From positions 62,001 to 126,000 of the forward strand of contig JAWSUY010000007.1 in NCBI GenBank assembly GCA_033852175.1: a stretch of DNA of 64,000 nucleotides. The letters run 5' to 3'. Below the pieces are notes generated by a model, which was given only the letters and a program-made list of their open reading frames with translations, made no database searches and was not told where the DNA came from. Shown here piece by piece: positions 53,655 through 63,127 of this stretch; within the stretch, counting starts at the first letter, position 1, and each line of letters starts with the position of its first letter. This DNA comes from Agarilytica sp033852175. GTDB lineage: Bacteria; Pseudomonadota; Gammaproteobacteria; Pseudomonadales; Cellvibrionaceae. A program made the translations under genes and the position numbers.

Positions 53655-54290
53655 TTGAAATTAAAAACCGTTATCGCGCAATTTGTTAAGTCTCCTGAAA
53701 CCGATCAAGTTAAAACGCGTTTACAGCCACACTTGACCAAAGAGCAGGCGACGCAGGTCCATATCAAATTAGCGTGTCATGTTGCGCAGAAGGCTGCTTG
53801 TTTTCGTGCGGCAGAGTTGGCGTTGTGGTCTTCTGCAGAAGGGGCATTCGTTGATGGATTAAGTCAAAAACACGGCGTTGCGCATTACCGGCAGCTGGGC
53901 AGTGGTTTAGGCGAACGTTTGTTGCATACGGTGCAAAGTACGTTGGTGAATGCTGATGCAGTCATTCTGATCGGGAGTGATTGCCCCTTTATAGATGAAG
54001 GTTATTTGGATAAGGCTATCGCCCAACTTTCGCAAAACGATGTGGTTATTGGTCCGGCTAGCGATGGTGGTTATGTATTGTTGGGGCTTAAAAAATCACA
54101 TGTCAGCTTGTTTCAGGGTATTGCTTGGGGAACGGATGCGGTTTGCGAGCAGACAATTGAAAAAATTAAGTGTCTAGGTTTATCTTATGCGGCTTTGAGT
54201 ACTTTGGCTGACATTGATCGGCCTGAAGATTTGGACTTGTTACGGCTTCCAGGGTGGGAGCATTTGTTAAAAATGGGAAATGGGAAGTGA
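53655..54290 (+). CDS. TIGR04282-type glycosyltransferase-like protein (DUF2064)
   Basis: A 211-residue protein with an N-terminal FVKSPETDQVKTRLQP and IGSDCPFID and GPASDGGYVLLGL motifs of the DUF2064 nucleotidyl/glycosyltransferase-like family. It ends with MGNGK, whose codons already lie within a heptamer-like GGGAAAT block. Confidence 0.85.
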   Translation: MKLKTVIAQFVKSPETDQVKTRLQPHLTKEQATQVHIKLACHVAQKAACFRAAELALWSSAEGAFVDGLSQKHGVAHYRQLGSGLGERLLHTVQSTLVNADAVILIGSDCPFIDEGYLDKAIAQLSQNDVVIGPASDGGYVLLGLKKSHVSLFQGIAWGTDAVCEQTIEKIKCLGLSYAALSTLADIDRPEDLDLLRLPGWEHLLKMGNGK

Positions 54291-54330
54291 CGGGAAACGG
54301 GTGACGGGAAATGGGAAATGGGTGGCGGGG
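54274..54330 (+). repeat. GGG-N4 heptamer block 3 (short)
   Basis: About eight units of GGGAAAT, GGGAAGT, GGGAAAC, GGGTGAC between the convergent 3' ends of the DUF2064 gene and flgN. It overlaps the last codons of the DUF2064 gene. Confidence 0.85.
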
Positions 54331-54331
54331 G

Positions 54332-54811
54332 TTAAGCCTCGTCGACCTTGTAAGAAGCTCTTCCCGTTGTGGCGGCACCGGATGCGGTGTACAAGCTTGG
54401 AGCTTGGGTTTGGCCTCTTAGGATTTCCAGTAGGCGCCCGTATATTTGTTTTTGGCGGACTAAAACTTTTCCGTTTACTTCGTTTTTGTGCTGACATTCT
54501 TTGGTCAGGGTTTTGAGTGTTTCCCAATCCTTTTTAATGTTATCGGTGGCGAGCTTGTTCAGCATGGCATTCCAGGCTTCTGAACTTTGTTCTATTTCGG
54601 ATACGTTGGCCCATTTAGCCCGCTGCTTGCCGCTTTCTTCCAGGTGGCTGAGGGGCTGAATTTTTTGTTCAATAATTTTTGCGATCGCGTCTGAGTCGCG
54701 GTCTTGTAAGGCCTCTTGCTCCAAATCCAGCAAGCCGATCAGCGTGTTACACGCTTGGATATCGCTGGTTATTTGGGTTGCAATCACATCGGCAGAAATT
54801 GGTTGATTCAT
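54332..54811 (-). CDS. flgN: flagellar export chaperone FlgN
   Basis: A 159-residue helical protein with the FlgN pattern (LLDLEQEALQDRDSDAI and NEVNGKVLVRQKQIYGRLLEILRG). It binds hook-filament junction proteins FlgK and FlgL before export. It follows flgM in the usual flgMN pair. I use ATG 54811; a TTG at 54823 is possible. Confidence 0.9.
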   Translation of the reverse strand: MNQPISADVIATQITSDIQACNTLIGLLDLEQEALQDRDSDAIAKIIEQKIQPLSHLEESGKQRAKWANVSEIEQSSEAWNAMLNKLATDNIKKDWETLKTLTKECQHKNEVNGKVLVRQKQIYGRLLEILRGQTQAPSLYTASGAATTGRASYKVDEA

Positions 54812-54916
54812 TGGGAGTACCAAATATTAATAACAGAAAAAACGGCAATAATTCGCCAGTCCATTATAGCTATGCAGATTGCATGCCGTGGACGGCGATT
54901 CCGTGTCTGTTTTTAC

Positions 54917-55231
54917 TTACAGACCGAGGCTGGATTCTTCCGACTGGATTTTATCTGCGATGGCTTCAGAGTTAACTTGATAGTTGCCGGATTGAACGGC
55001 GGCTTTAATCTTTTCCACTTTAGCTGCGTCGACATCACTGATGTTGGCGAGTTGGGCTTCGATTTTGCTAATAGTGAGACTGGCAGAGCTAAGTGACACG
55101 CTGTCTTTTGCGTCCGGCGTTGCAGGTTTTTGGTCGGGGGCGCTATCAACTTTGTCAGCCACAGGCTGCTGCCGCGCCTTGCTAGAAGACGTCGTTTGGC
55201 TGTTGATGTTGTTGCCGGGCTCGATGACCAT
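54917..55231 (-). CDS. flgM: anti-sigma-28 factor FlgM
   Basis: A 104-residue protein: N-terminal disordered part (EPGNNINSQTTSSSKARQQ), and C-terminal SVSLSSASLTISKIEAQLA..DAAKVEKIKAAVQSGNYQVNSEAIADKI by pattern, the region that binds FliA. It is exported when the hook is complete. Confidence 0.93.
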   Translation of the reverse strand: MVIEPGNNINSQTTSSSKARQQPVADKVDSAPDQKPATPDAKDSVSLSSASLTISKIEAQLANISDVDAAKVEKIKAAVQSGNYQVNSEAIADKIQSEESSLGL

Positions 55232-55403
55232 GGGTATACCGTTTACTATTTCGCTGTTATTTGATTGTTTAGTTTTAATTCAAGAGCGTTAAAAATACAC
55301 GCTTATTCTGTTTGTCGGCGGCTTGAGCGTAAACTTTAGCACTTTTTTCAACAAACTTTATAACTCAATAATTGATCAAAACTGTTTCTTAAGTCTTCCT
55401 GCG

Positions 55404-56147
55404 CTAACGCGTAGCGATGGAGACTCTACCGGGGGCGACAACTTCAACGTCGACCACACGATTTGACCGTTCATTCTTCACTCTAATTCGTTCACCCAAA
55501 TAGCCGTTAACCAAGGCAATGCCCGATGTTTCGACCCTAAGAAAGCGTGATGAGGAGCTGACGACAACAATTTGACCCTTGCGGACGATATCTGGCTTGT
55601 TCAAATGGGGCAGACGAACCACATCGCCTGGGCGTAAAGGACGCTTCATTTCCATGCCGAGGATGCGGCTTAGGTCTTCTATATGCCCGCGACCAATAGA
55701 TGAGATGTTCATCCGTTTAAATTCCAGATCGTCTAGCGTGAGTATATCGCCACGCTGTAAAGAGCGGGTGCTGACGAGGACGTTGGCATAAATGTCGATG
55801 GATACGGGAATGTAAACCGTCCAGCGTTTTTTATTCATACAGCTTACTTTAACGGTGATATTCCGGGCATGGTGCGGCGGTTCGTTTATTTTGAACGTCA
55901 AATTGTCGTCACATGCGGATAGCTGGAGTCGGGAATCGATGCGGCCGACATTAATTTGTACGTTTTCCTTGAATTTCTTTTTCTGGAAAACGTTTTTATA
56001 GTATCCCGTTGTGTGGTCTAGCACGTGCTGCAGTAGCTTATCGATGTCTTGTACGCTCCGGGCTGGGCTGCTCTCAGCTGTACTAGCTATACTAAGAGAG
56101 CAAAGTAACATCATCAATGGTAGTGTCAAAAAACTGCGTAATTTCAT
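55404..56147 (-). CDS. flgA: flagellar P-ring assembly chaperone FlgA
   Basis: A 247-residue periplasmic protein with a signal peptide (cut near SIASTA) and a C-terminal SAF domain (RGDILTLDDLEFKRMN, RPLRPGDVVR, GEGI-like GYLGERIRVKN). It helps assemble the FlgI P ring. ATG 56147 is chosen; the frame also allows TTG 56153. It diverges from cheV. Confidence 0.92.
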   Translation of the reverse strand: MKLRSFLTLPLMMLLCSLSIASTAESSPARSVQDIDKLLQHVLDHTTGYYKNVFQKKKFKENVQINVGRIDSRLQLSACDDNLTFKINEPPHHARNITVKVSCMNKKRWTVYIPVSIDIYANVLVSTRSLQRGDILTLDDLEFKRMNISSIGRGHIEDLSRILGMEMKRPLRPGDVVRLPHLNKPDIVRKGQIVVVSSSSRFLRVETSGIALVNGYLGERIRVKNERSNRVVDVEVVAPGRVSIATR

Positions 56148-56301
56148 ATTCAAGTTGTCCTAATGCTGAATGCGTTAACTAGAACGAAATACAGGAAAAC
56201 GTCAATAATTATTTCCTTACTTTATTTATAGCAAAGCCTGTGCCTGTTGCTAAACTAAATTGTATATAACGATGTAATATTAATACGATTTGGAGAGAAA
56301 G

Positions 56302-57237
56302 ATGGCTGGTGTTCTTGATAGTGTGAATCAGCGCACTCAGTTAGTCGGGCAAAACCGCCTAGAACTGCTTCTCTTTAACTTGGGTGGCAGGCAAACCTAC
56401 GGAATTAATGTTTTTAAGGTGAAAGAGGTTTTGCAGTGCCCACGACTTATTCAAATCCCTAAGCGTAATCCGGTTATTAGAGGGTTGGCGCATATTCGAA
56501 CGGGTACTATCCCCATATTGGATTTGAAGTTGGCAACTGGCCATCCAGCATTACAGGGGCTTGAGGATTGTTTTGTCATCATTGCTGAATACAACCGCTC
56601 CACTCAAGGGTTTTTAGTGAAGGGGGTAGAGCGTATCGTGAACATGAACTGGAGCGATATTCATCCACCTCCCAAGGGCGCAGGCAAAGAAAATTACCTG
56701 ACGGCGGTGACAGAAATTGATGGGCGCTTGGTCGAAATTATTGATGTTGAAAAAATATTGGCGGAAGTGTCGCCACAAACAGACCATGTCAGTCCCGATA
56801 TTATCGAAGCTGCACAAGAAAAAACCACGGTTGAGAAACACGTTCTTATCGTGGACGATTCGTCCATTGCGCGGAAACAAATTCAGAAAGTTATCGAAGC
56901 CTTGGGAGTTAAAACTACCTTACGCAAAGATGGTCGAGAAGCGCTGGAATATTTGGAAGGTTTGCTTGAACAGGGTAAAGACCCCTATCACGAATTGTTA
57001 TTAGTGGTGTCGGACATTGAAATGCCGGAAATGGACGGCTATACCTTTACTGCAGAGTTACGGGCAAACCCGAAGCTGAAAAATTTACATATAATTTTAC
57101 ACACCTCGTTGAGTGGTGTATTTAATGAAGCAATGGTCAAAAAAGTGGGTGCAGATGACTTCTTGGCTAAATTCCATCCCGACGAGTTGGCCAGTCGTGT
57201 TAATGGTCGCATCGCTCAAGTCGCAGAGGAAAAGTAA
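56302..57237 (+). CDS. cheV: chemotaxis coupling/receiver protein CheV
   Basis: A 311-residue protein with an N-terminal CheW-like domain (FNLGGRQTYGINVFKVKEVL) and a C-terminal receiver domain (HVLIVDDSSIARKQI, phospho-acceptor Asp in VVSDIEMPEMDGY). The start is ATG 56302, directly after GGAGAGAAAG. It couples receptors to CheA. Confidence 0.94.
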   Translation: MAGVLDSVNQRTQLVGQNRLELLLFNLGGRQTYGINVFKVKEVLQCPRLIQIPKRNPVIRGLAHIRTGTIPILDLKLATGHPALQGLEDCFVIIAEYNRSTQGFLVKGVERIVNMNWSDIHPPPKGAGKENYLTAVTEIDGRLVEIIDVEKILAEVSPQTDHVSPDIIEAAQEKTTVEKHVLIVDDSSIARKQIQKVIEALGVKTTLRKDGREALEYLEGLLEQGKDPYHELLLVVSDIEMPEMDGYTFTAELRANPKLKNLHIILHTSLSGVFNEAMVKKVGADDFLAKFHPDELASRVNGRIAQVAEEK

Positions 57238-57284
57238 ACTGAAAGACCTACGTTTTAACGATTTTTTATATCAAAGGGGCATGA

Positions 57285-58133
57285 GTGAGCAGATCTAATG
57301 CACTTCAACTGACTCCTGTTGAGTTTCAAGAGTTTCGCGCCTTTCTAAAGTCTGTCGCGGGAATAGACCTGGGCGATAATAAGCAATACCTTGTGTCAAC
57401 GCGTTTGCGCCGTGTTTTGGTTGAATACGATTGTACAACCCTAACCCAGTTGACCAAACTCATTAAAATGCCTGGTAATAAGCAGGAGAAGCAAAAAGTT
57501 ATCGATGTCATGACAACCAATGAAACGTTTTGGTTTCGTGACAGCTACCCATTCGACTATCTCAAATCTACAATCCTTCCTGGCTTGAGCAAAGAGAAGA
57601 GAGCGGGTAAACACCGAATTTGGTCCGCGGCGTGTTCATCGGGCCAAGAGCCATTTTCGTTGAGCATGATGATTGAAGAGTGTATGAAGGAAAATTACGC
57701 GACGAAGAATCTTAATGTCGAAATTACGGCGACGGATTTATCGAGCGTCATCCTCGATAAGGCGAAGTTGGGCGAATACGATCGCTTGTCAATTTCACGC
57801 GGCATGCCTCAGAATCGCTTGAAAAGCTACTTTGACCAAGTCGATTTAGATCTTTGGCGCGCCAAACAACTTATCAGAAATCGCATAAACTTTCGTTCAC
57901 TAAATTTACAGGACAGTTTCGCTACTCTAGGGAAATTTGACGTGATTTTTTGCCGAAATGTATTGATCTATTTTTCTGCTGATTTGAAAAAGGATATTTT
58001 AACGCGGATGCACGCGGCATTGGTGCCGGGTGGTGCACTATTCTTAGGGTCATCCGAAAGTTTAAGTGGGGCAGCGGGTTTGTTTGATATGGTTCACTGT
58101 AATCCTGGTGTTATGTATCGGGCAAAAACCTAA
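57285..58133 (+). CDS. cheR: chemotaxis protein methyltransferase CheR
   Basis: A 282-residue SAM-dependent methyltransferase for chemoreceptor glutamates. N-terminal helical domain, then TTNETFWFRD, WSAACSSGQEPFSL and FCRNVLIYF motifs. It starts at GTG 57285 after AAAGGGG and follows cheV by 47 nt. Confidence 0.94.
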   Translation: MSRSNALQLTPVEFQEFRAFLKSVAGIDLGDNKQYLVSTRLRRVLVEYDCTTLTQLTKLIKMPGNKQEKQKVIDVMTTNETFWFRDSYPFDYLKSTILPGLSKEKRAGKHRIWSAACSSGQEPFSLSMMIEECMKENYATKNLNVEITATDLSSVILDKAKLGEYDRLSISRGMPQNRLKSYFDQVDLDLWRAKQLIRNRINFRSLNLQDSFATLGKFDVIFCRNVLIYFSADLKKDILTRMHAALVPGGALFLGSSESLSGAAGLFDMVHCNPGVMYRAKT

Positions 58134-58693
58134 GAAACGCTTTTTATATTTCGTTCTCATTCTCTCTGATCGGGTTACATTCTTATCTCGCTTCTTTGGT
58201 TCTTAATGGAGCCACTGTGGGGCGCGGTCCTTCACTTCAGTTCTCTTTCCCAGTATTCAGTCCCAAATTTGTCTCTGCGCTCCCATACAGTTGTCTGGGA
58301 TGGCTTATTTCTTATCGTTAACATTATCGGTGATTGGCATTAACCGACAGGGGTTAATTGGCGATACGGTTTTATTCCAGGCTTGTTTCTTTGCAATATT
58401 ATTACCGCCGCACTCCTGACAATCATGCGTTTCTCTAGCGGGTGCCCGTTCAGAAGTAGGAGCGCAGTAGAGACCTATTTCTGTATAGGTACTGGATAAT
58501 AGAACCCTCTGTTGAATGCTCGCACGTAATATTTTATTTGGGTGACTTATAAAATCCTTGTCATGAATAAACCTAAAAACCTCTGATTACATAAAGCGGA
58601 AAGCCCTTGCCGCTTTCATTTTTCTTGTCAGCCCTGTCGTAGTTTGATGATAAAAAACCTTTTAAAATCAACTGTTTAAATAAAAGTTACTCC
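58134..58693. other. intergenic stretch with hairpin before the flgB promoter
   Basis: About 560 nt without a gene. AAAGCGG and CCGCTTT (58593-58616) form a 7-bp stem followed by CATTTTTC, a possible terminator. The remainder shows nothing that I can support. Confidence 0.45.
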
Positions 58694-58710
58694 TTGGCAT
58701 AAGGGTTGCA
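58694..58710 (+). promoter_or_regulatory. sigma-54 promoter of the flgB operon
   Basis: TTGGCATAAGGGTTGCA has GG-N10-GC spacing and matches the -24/-12 consensus (TGGCAC-N5-TTGC). The flgB start lies 44 nt downstream. It predicts RpoN plus a FleR/FlrC-type activator. Confidence 0.85.
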
Positions 58711-58753
58711 TTTGTTTTCTGTAGATAAAATTTAGCGGAAGTTTGTGGTCACT

Positions 58754-59152
58754 ATGGCAATATCCTTTGAAAATGCATTTGGTCTTCAGGAAGCAGTATT
58801 AAAGCTACGAGTTGAGCGGGCGAGTGTGCTTTCTAGCAATTTGGCTAATTCCGATACGCCGGGTTACAAGGCGCGCGATATCAACTTTCAAGAAGCGCTT
58901 TCTTCCCATATGAACGGCAGTGCTGGTCGCATGCAATCAACTAACGGGTCTCATTTTAATCAATCCGGTGGCTCACGACCAGAAAGCGAATTCTTTTACC
59001 GAGCACCCACACAACCTTCGATAGATGGCAATACGGTGGAAGAGAATGTTGAGCATGCCGAATTTATGAAAAACAACATGGAATTTCAAGCGGCGTTTAC
59101 TTTTTTAAATGGCCGTATCAAAGGTCTTCAAAAAGCGATTAGAGGCGAATAA
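58754..59152 (+). CDS. flgB: flagellar basal-body rod protein FlgB
   Basis: A 132-residue proximal rod protein: AISFENAFGL start, the SNLANSDTPGYKARDINFQ motif, and C-terminal VEHAEFMKNNMEFQAAFTFLNGRIKGLQ. I use ATG 58754; GTG 58745 is also in frame. First gene of the rod-hook operon. Confidence 0.94.
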   Translation: MAISFENAFGLQEAVLKLRVERASVLSSNLANSDTPGYKARDINFQEALSSHMNGSAGRMQSTNGSHFNQSGGSRPESEFFYRAPTQPSIDGNTVEENVEHAEFMKNNMEFQAAFTFLNGRIKGLQKAIRGE

Positions 59153-59154
59153 TC

Positions 59155-59580
59155 ATGGGACTTACAAGTGTTTTTGACATCGCCGGTTCGGCCATGAACG
59201 CTCAGAGTATTCGTTTGAATACCACGGCCAGTAATATTGCCAACGCAGAAACGGCCAGCTCTAGTGCCGACCAAGTGTATCGAGGGCGACACGCTGTGTT
59301 TTCAACCCTCTATAACAATATGACCGGAGACGGATTCGAAAGCTCAGCTTCGGTGGGCGTGAAGGTCGATGGCATTGTCGAAAGTGATGCGCCATTGCAA
59401 CCGCGCTACGAGCCGCACCATCCTAAAGCGGATGACAAAGGTTACGTGTATTACCCCAATGTAAACGTTGTGGAAGAGATGACGAATATGATCTCAGCCT
59501 CGCGATCATTTCAAGTGAATGTTGAAATGATGAACTCGGCCAAGCAAATGGTCCAACGTGTTTTGTCTTTAGGACAGTAA
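59155..59580 (+). CDS. flgC: flagellar basal-body rod protein FlgC
   Basis: A 141-residue rod protein with the N-terminal SAMNAQSIRLNTTASNIANAET motif and the C-terminal VNVVEEMTNMISASRSFQVNVEMMNSAKQM. It starts 2 nt after flgB. Confidence 0.95.
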   Translation: MGLTSVFDIAGSAMNAQSIRLNTTASNIANAETASSSADQVYRGRHAVFSTLYNNMTGDGFESSASVGVKVDGIVESDAPLQPRYEPHHPKADDKGYVYYPNVNVVEEMTNMISASRSFQVNVEMMNSAKQMVQRVLSLGQ

Positions 59581-59610
59581 GCTTAGAACGCTAAGCGAGA
59601 GGAGGACACC

Positions 59611-60324
59611 ATGCCTGAAATCAATAACGTTAACAGCGCCTTAAGTGACCTGTCTATCCGCCAGGTGCAGGAAGAAGCACCAAAGGATAACGAGTTAGGG
59701 CAGAGCGCTTTTTTAAAGCTAATGGTTACGCAGCTGAAAAACCAAAGCCCTTTGAGCCCTCAGGACAACACTGAATTTGTCGCGCAACTTGCGCAGTTTA
59801 GTTCGGTTGAAAGTTTGGACAAGCTGAATAATAACTTCAATACCTTCACCAGTAGCTTTGTGGCGAACCAAGCCTTGCAGGCATCGACATTAGTGGGCCG
59901 CTCTGTAACCGTTCCCGCTGAATCCACACGGCTTGATGCTGGTGGCGTGATTGGCGTGAGTGTAGACGTACCCGCAACAACAGGTGATGTCTCCGTCAAT
60001 ATCTATGCAGAAAACGGTACCTTGGTTGAATCGGTAAGCCTGGGTGAGCAGCAGGCTGGTGAATTAGTCATGCGCTGGGATGGTATGAGCATGGAAGTGA
60101 ACGGCGAGCTATTGGATTGGCAAAGCGATCATGAAAACGGTTTACCTTCAGGTACGTATCGTTTTGAAGTGACATCCAGTATTGAGGGTGCTCCGACTGA
60201 ATTAGCGACCTCGCTAAGCGCAAATGTGAATAGCGTGACTATTGGGGCCAACGGCGCACTTGTACTGAACCTTGCCGGTATTGGTCCGGTGAACATGTCA
60301 GACGTAAAACAATTTAATGAATAA
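59611..60324 (+). CDS. flgD: hook-capping protein FlgD
   Basis: A 237-residue protein: N-terminal FLKLMVTQLKNQSPLSPQDNTEFVAQLAQFSSVESL (FlgD signature), then a Tudor-like and an FnIII-like domain with RWDG and LPSGTYRFEV. It caps the growing hook. Confidence 0.95.
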   Translation: MPEINNVNSALSDLSIRQVQEEAPKDNELGQSAFLKLMVTQLKNQSPLSPQDNTEFVAQLAQFSSVESLDKLNNNFNTFTSSFVANQALQASTLVGRSVTVPAESTRLDAGGVIGVSVDVPATTGDVSVNIYAENGTLVESVSLGEQQAGELVMRWDGMSMEVNGELLDWQSDHENGLPSGTYRFEVTSSIEGAPTELATSLSANVNSVTIGANGALVLNLAGIGPVNMSDVKQFNE

Positions 60325-60405
60325 TCCGAGAAAATGACGGGTCTCAAAATTTTGAAACCCATTAATTTTTAGGGTATTAAGCACCAGAAATGTCGGGAGA
60401 AAGTT

Positions 60406-62841
60406 ATGCCATTTGATACCGCACTCAGTGGAATTCGAGCTGCATCCACAGAACTAACAGTGACGGGTAATAATATTGCCAACGCTTCAACAACCGGATT
60501 TAAATCCTCTCGCACAGAATTTGGCGATGTCTACGCAACCTCTGTTTTAGGTTCCGGTAGTAACGCCATTGGTAGTGGTGTTCAAGTACAGGAAGTGTCT
60601 CAACAATTCACCCAAGGCAACGTCGCCTTTACCGAGAAAGCCACCGATATGGCGATTAACGGGAATGGGTTTTTCGTGTTGAGCTCAGGCGGTGAAACGC
60701 GTTATTCACGTGCCGGTGCTTTTGGTTTAAATGATGAAGGGTTTGTCGTTAACGCCAATAATGATTTGTTGCAGGGGTTCCCTGCGGATGCTTCTGGTGA
60801 CATTGGTGGTATTCCGGGTGACGTCAGTATTCAAACCAGCAACCTCGATCCGCGAAGAACAACCCTGGTGCAGTCGGTTTTAAATTTAGATGCGTCTGAG
60901 CCTATCTTGCAAACGGAAGGTCAGCAGATTACTACGGAGGGTGTGAATATTGCTGTCGCAAGAACGGGATTGCAAACGGCAACGACGACCAGTCTGTCGA
61001 GTGCTAACTTTACCTTGCCATTGGCCAATGACTTTTCGACGACCGATATGGATTTTGATATTACATTAGCTGGACAGGGCACGAATCTTGGTACGGTGAG
61101 CATCAGCTTGAATGCTGCTGAGGGCGTGCCCGGTACGGTATCGACCTTTAACGATTTACGAATACTCGCCAGTGTTATCAACGCGCAGGTTTTTACACCT
61201 TCTGGTGGGCAGACCACGATTGATGTTGTCGCGGAGGCTGTGGATCAAGGTGGTGGCAACTATGCTTTGGAGCTTAGCGCGGTGCAGGAAGGTTTATCGT
61301 CAACGATAACGTTGAGTGCGCTGGATCCAGGGACTAGCCAGATAGGCTTGAGCGGACCGGTTCCGACTTCTGTGTCAGGTATTCCTGAGGTTACAAATCA
61401 GTACCCGGCTCAAACAATATCGATTTTGACACCGGCTGGTTCAACGCTTAGCTATAGTGCGCAGGCAGGGGATACAGCAGCGACAACTGCATCGGGTCTC
61501 AATGCGTTACAGGGGGTAACTGCGACGGCACAAACGAATGTGAGGCTATCGGCTTTTAACAGTCCAGGGACTAATCTTCGTGTAACGGTTAATAATGTAT
61601 CGTTAACAGGGGCGAGCTTGGCCGCAATTGAAACGGAAATTAATGGATTGACCAATTCTACATTACCGGGCATTACGGCTGCAATTGATCCCGCTACGGG
61701 TGATTTACAGTTAGTCTCAGCGGGTGGAGACGATATCGATGTAAGTGTTACGAGTACGGATGATGGTGATTCTTTGTCTGTGCTCGGGGGAGCGGATGCG
61801 ACCGGTGTGATATTGGAAGCTGACCCAACGGGTGATGGCGTTACAGCGGGTAGTGAAAATGCAACCGCGAACTCTGTCGTTGTGGGTGGCGTGATCGATA
61901 TAGTTTTTGATGAAGGGTATGTCTTGGATACTCCTCCTAACACGGCGATATTTCAGCCGGACTATGCGACCGATTTTACGGATATTGTGATCAATGATTT
62001 TGATCCTGCCGATCAGTCTACGTATAACAGTGCGACATCTATGACGGTCTACGATAGTTTGGGTATTTCCCATATCATGACGCAGTATTTTGTAAAACAG
62101 GAATACGATCTTACCGACCCAACTTCCATTCCGAATCATTGGCAGATACATCTCCAAATAGATGGGGCGGAAGTCGGCGACCCTGATACGACCCTGCTTC
62201 CCCCCGCAAATACGGTGGCAACACGTGCAAGCTATAATGTGTATTTTAATGATGATGGTACGTTAAACGAAACACTTAGTGATTCTATTTTGGTTTCCAA
62301 TTGGGTTCCTCAAGATGAAAATGGAGACCCTAATTCGGCAGCGGGTCCGCAAAATATCTTAGCGGGCGGTACGGTTCCGCTTCCTGAGCCTCCCTCAAGC
62401 TCCAATTTCGTGATTGATTTTGATGGCACGACTCAGTTTGGTTCTGCGTTTTCGGTCAATGATGTGGATCAAGATGGTTTTGCTACAGGTCGTTTATCGG
62501 GCTTAAGTATCGACGATAGCGGTGTGATCTTCGCGCGTTTTACGAATGGTGAGTCTCAAGTGCTCGGCCAAGTAGCGTTGGCTGATTTCCCTAACCAAGA
62601 AGGTTTGCAACCGTCCGGCAATAGCACATGGGTAGAAAATTTCCGCTCAGGCCAGCCAAGAATTGCCGCTGCTAACACCGGATCACTCGGAACGATTCAA
62701 TCGGGCGCTTTGGAAGAGTCGAATGTGGATATTTCTGCAGAGTTGGTAAACTTAATTATCGCGCAACGAAACTTCCAAGCGAGTGCGAAAACCATCGAGA
62801 CTGCGGATACAGTAACGCAAACGATTATTAATCTAAGGTAA
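60406..62841 (+). CDS. flgE: flagellar hook protein FlgE (long form)
   Basis: An 811-residue hook protein with FlgE ends: TALSGIRAASTELTVTGNNIANASTTGFK at the N-terminus and VDISAELVNLIIAQRNFQASAKTI at the C-terminus. FlgE is usually 400-450 residues; the extra length lies in the middle (about 170-540), which is acidic, rich in Thr, Ser and Gly and forms surface domains of the hook. GEFDPADQSTYNSAT region with SMTVYDSLG matches the FlgE D2 motif. Confidence 0.94.
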   Translation: MPFDTALSGIRAASTELTVTGNNIANASTTGFKSSRTEFGDVYATSVLGSGSNAIGSGVQVQEVSQQFTQGNVAFTEKATDMAINGNGFFVLSSGGETRYSRAGAFGLNDEGFVVNANNDLLQGFPADASGDIGGIPGDVSIQTSNLDPRRTTLVQSVLNLDASEPILQTEGQQITTEGVNIAVARTGLQTATTTSLSSANFTLPLANDFSTTDMDFDITLAGQGTNLGTVSISLNAAEGVPGTVSTFNDLRILASVINAQVFTPSGGQTTIDVVAEAVDQGGGNYALELSAVQEGLSSTITLSALDPGTSQIGLSGPVPTSVSGIPEVTNQYPAQTISILTPAGSTLSYSAQAGDTAATTASGLNALQGVTATAQTNVRLSAFNSPGTNLRVTVNNVSLTGASLAAIETEINGLTNSTLPGITAAIDPATGDLQLVSAGGDDIDVSVTSTDDGDSLSVLGGADATGVILEADPTGDGVTAGSENATANSVVVGGVIDIVFDEGYVLDTPPNTAIFQPDYATDFTDIVINDFDPADQSTYNSATSMTVYDSLGISHIMTQYFVKQEYDLTDPTSIPNHWQIHLQIDGAEVGDPDTTLLPPANTVATRASYNVYFNDDGTLNETLSDSILVSNWVPQDENGDPNSAAGPQNILAGGTVPLPEPPSSSNFVIDFDGTTQFGSAFSVNDVDQDGFATGRLSGLSIDDSGVIFARFTNGESQVLGQVALADFPNQEGLQPSGNSTWVENFRSGQPRIAAANTGSLGTIQSGALEESNVDISAELVNLIIAQRNFQASAKTIETADTVTQTIINLR

Positions 62842-62848
62842 TAAAAGC

Positions 62849-62967
62849 GGGTGACGGGTGACGGGTGACGGGTGACGGGTGACGGGTGACGGGCTACGGG
62901 TGACGGGTGACGGGCTACGGGTGACGGGTGACGGGCTACGGGTGACGGGCTACGGGTGACGGGTTAC
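62849..62967 (+). repeat. GGG-N4 heptamer block 4
   Basis: About 17 tandem heptamers of GGGTGAC and GGGCTAC between flgE and the flgF promoter. Right after it (62982-63052) comes a C-rich stretch with CCCGTCTCC and CCCGTACCCCGTC units, i.e. the same kind of repeat in reverse orientation, so the two halves can pair. Confidence 0.95.
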
Positions 62968-63061
62968 CGGACCTTTAGCCCGTTTTCGGTTTCCCGTCTC
63001 CTGTTTTCGGTCCCCCGTCTTTTCCCCTTTCCCGTACCCCGTCTCCCGTCCCTCCAAAATC

Positions 63062-63078
63062 TTGGCACTTATATTGCT
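63062..63078 (+). promoter_or_regulatory. sigma-54 promoter upstream of flgF
   Basis: TTGGCACTTATATTGCT has exact GG-N10-GC spacing and a TGGCAC -24 element. It lies 50 nt before flgF, so flgF and following genes have their own RpoN promoter. Confidence 0.85.
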
Positions 63079-63127
63079 CCTATTTCTTTAAGACTAAAAA
63101 CAAAGAAATTTTGACGGAGCATTGCCC

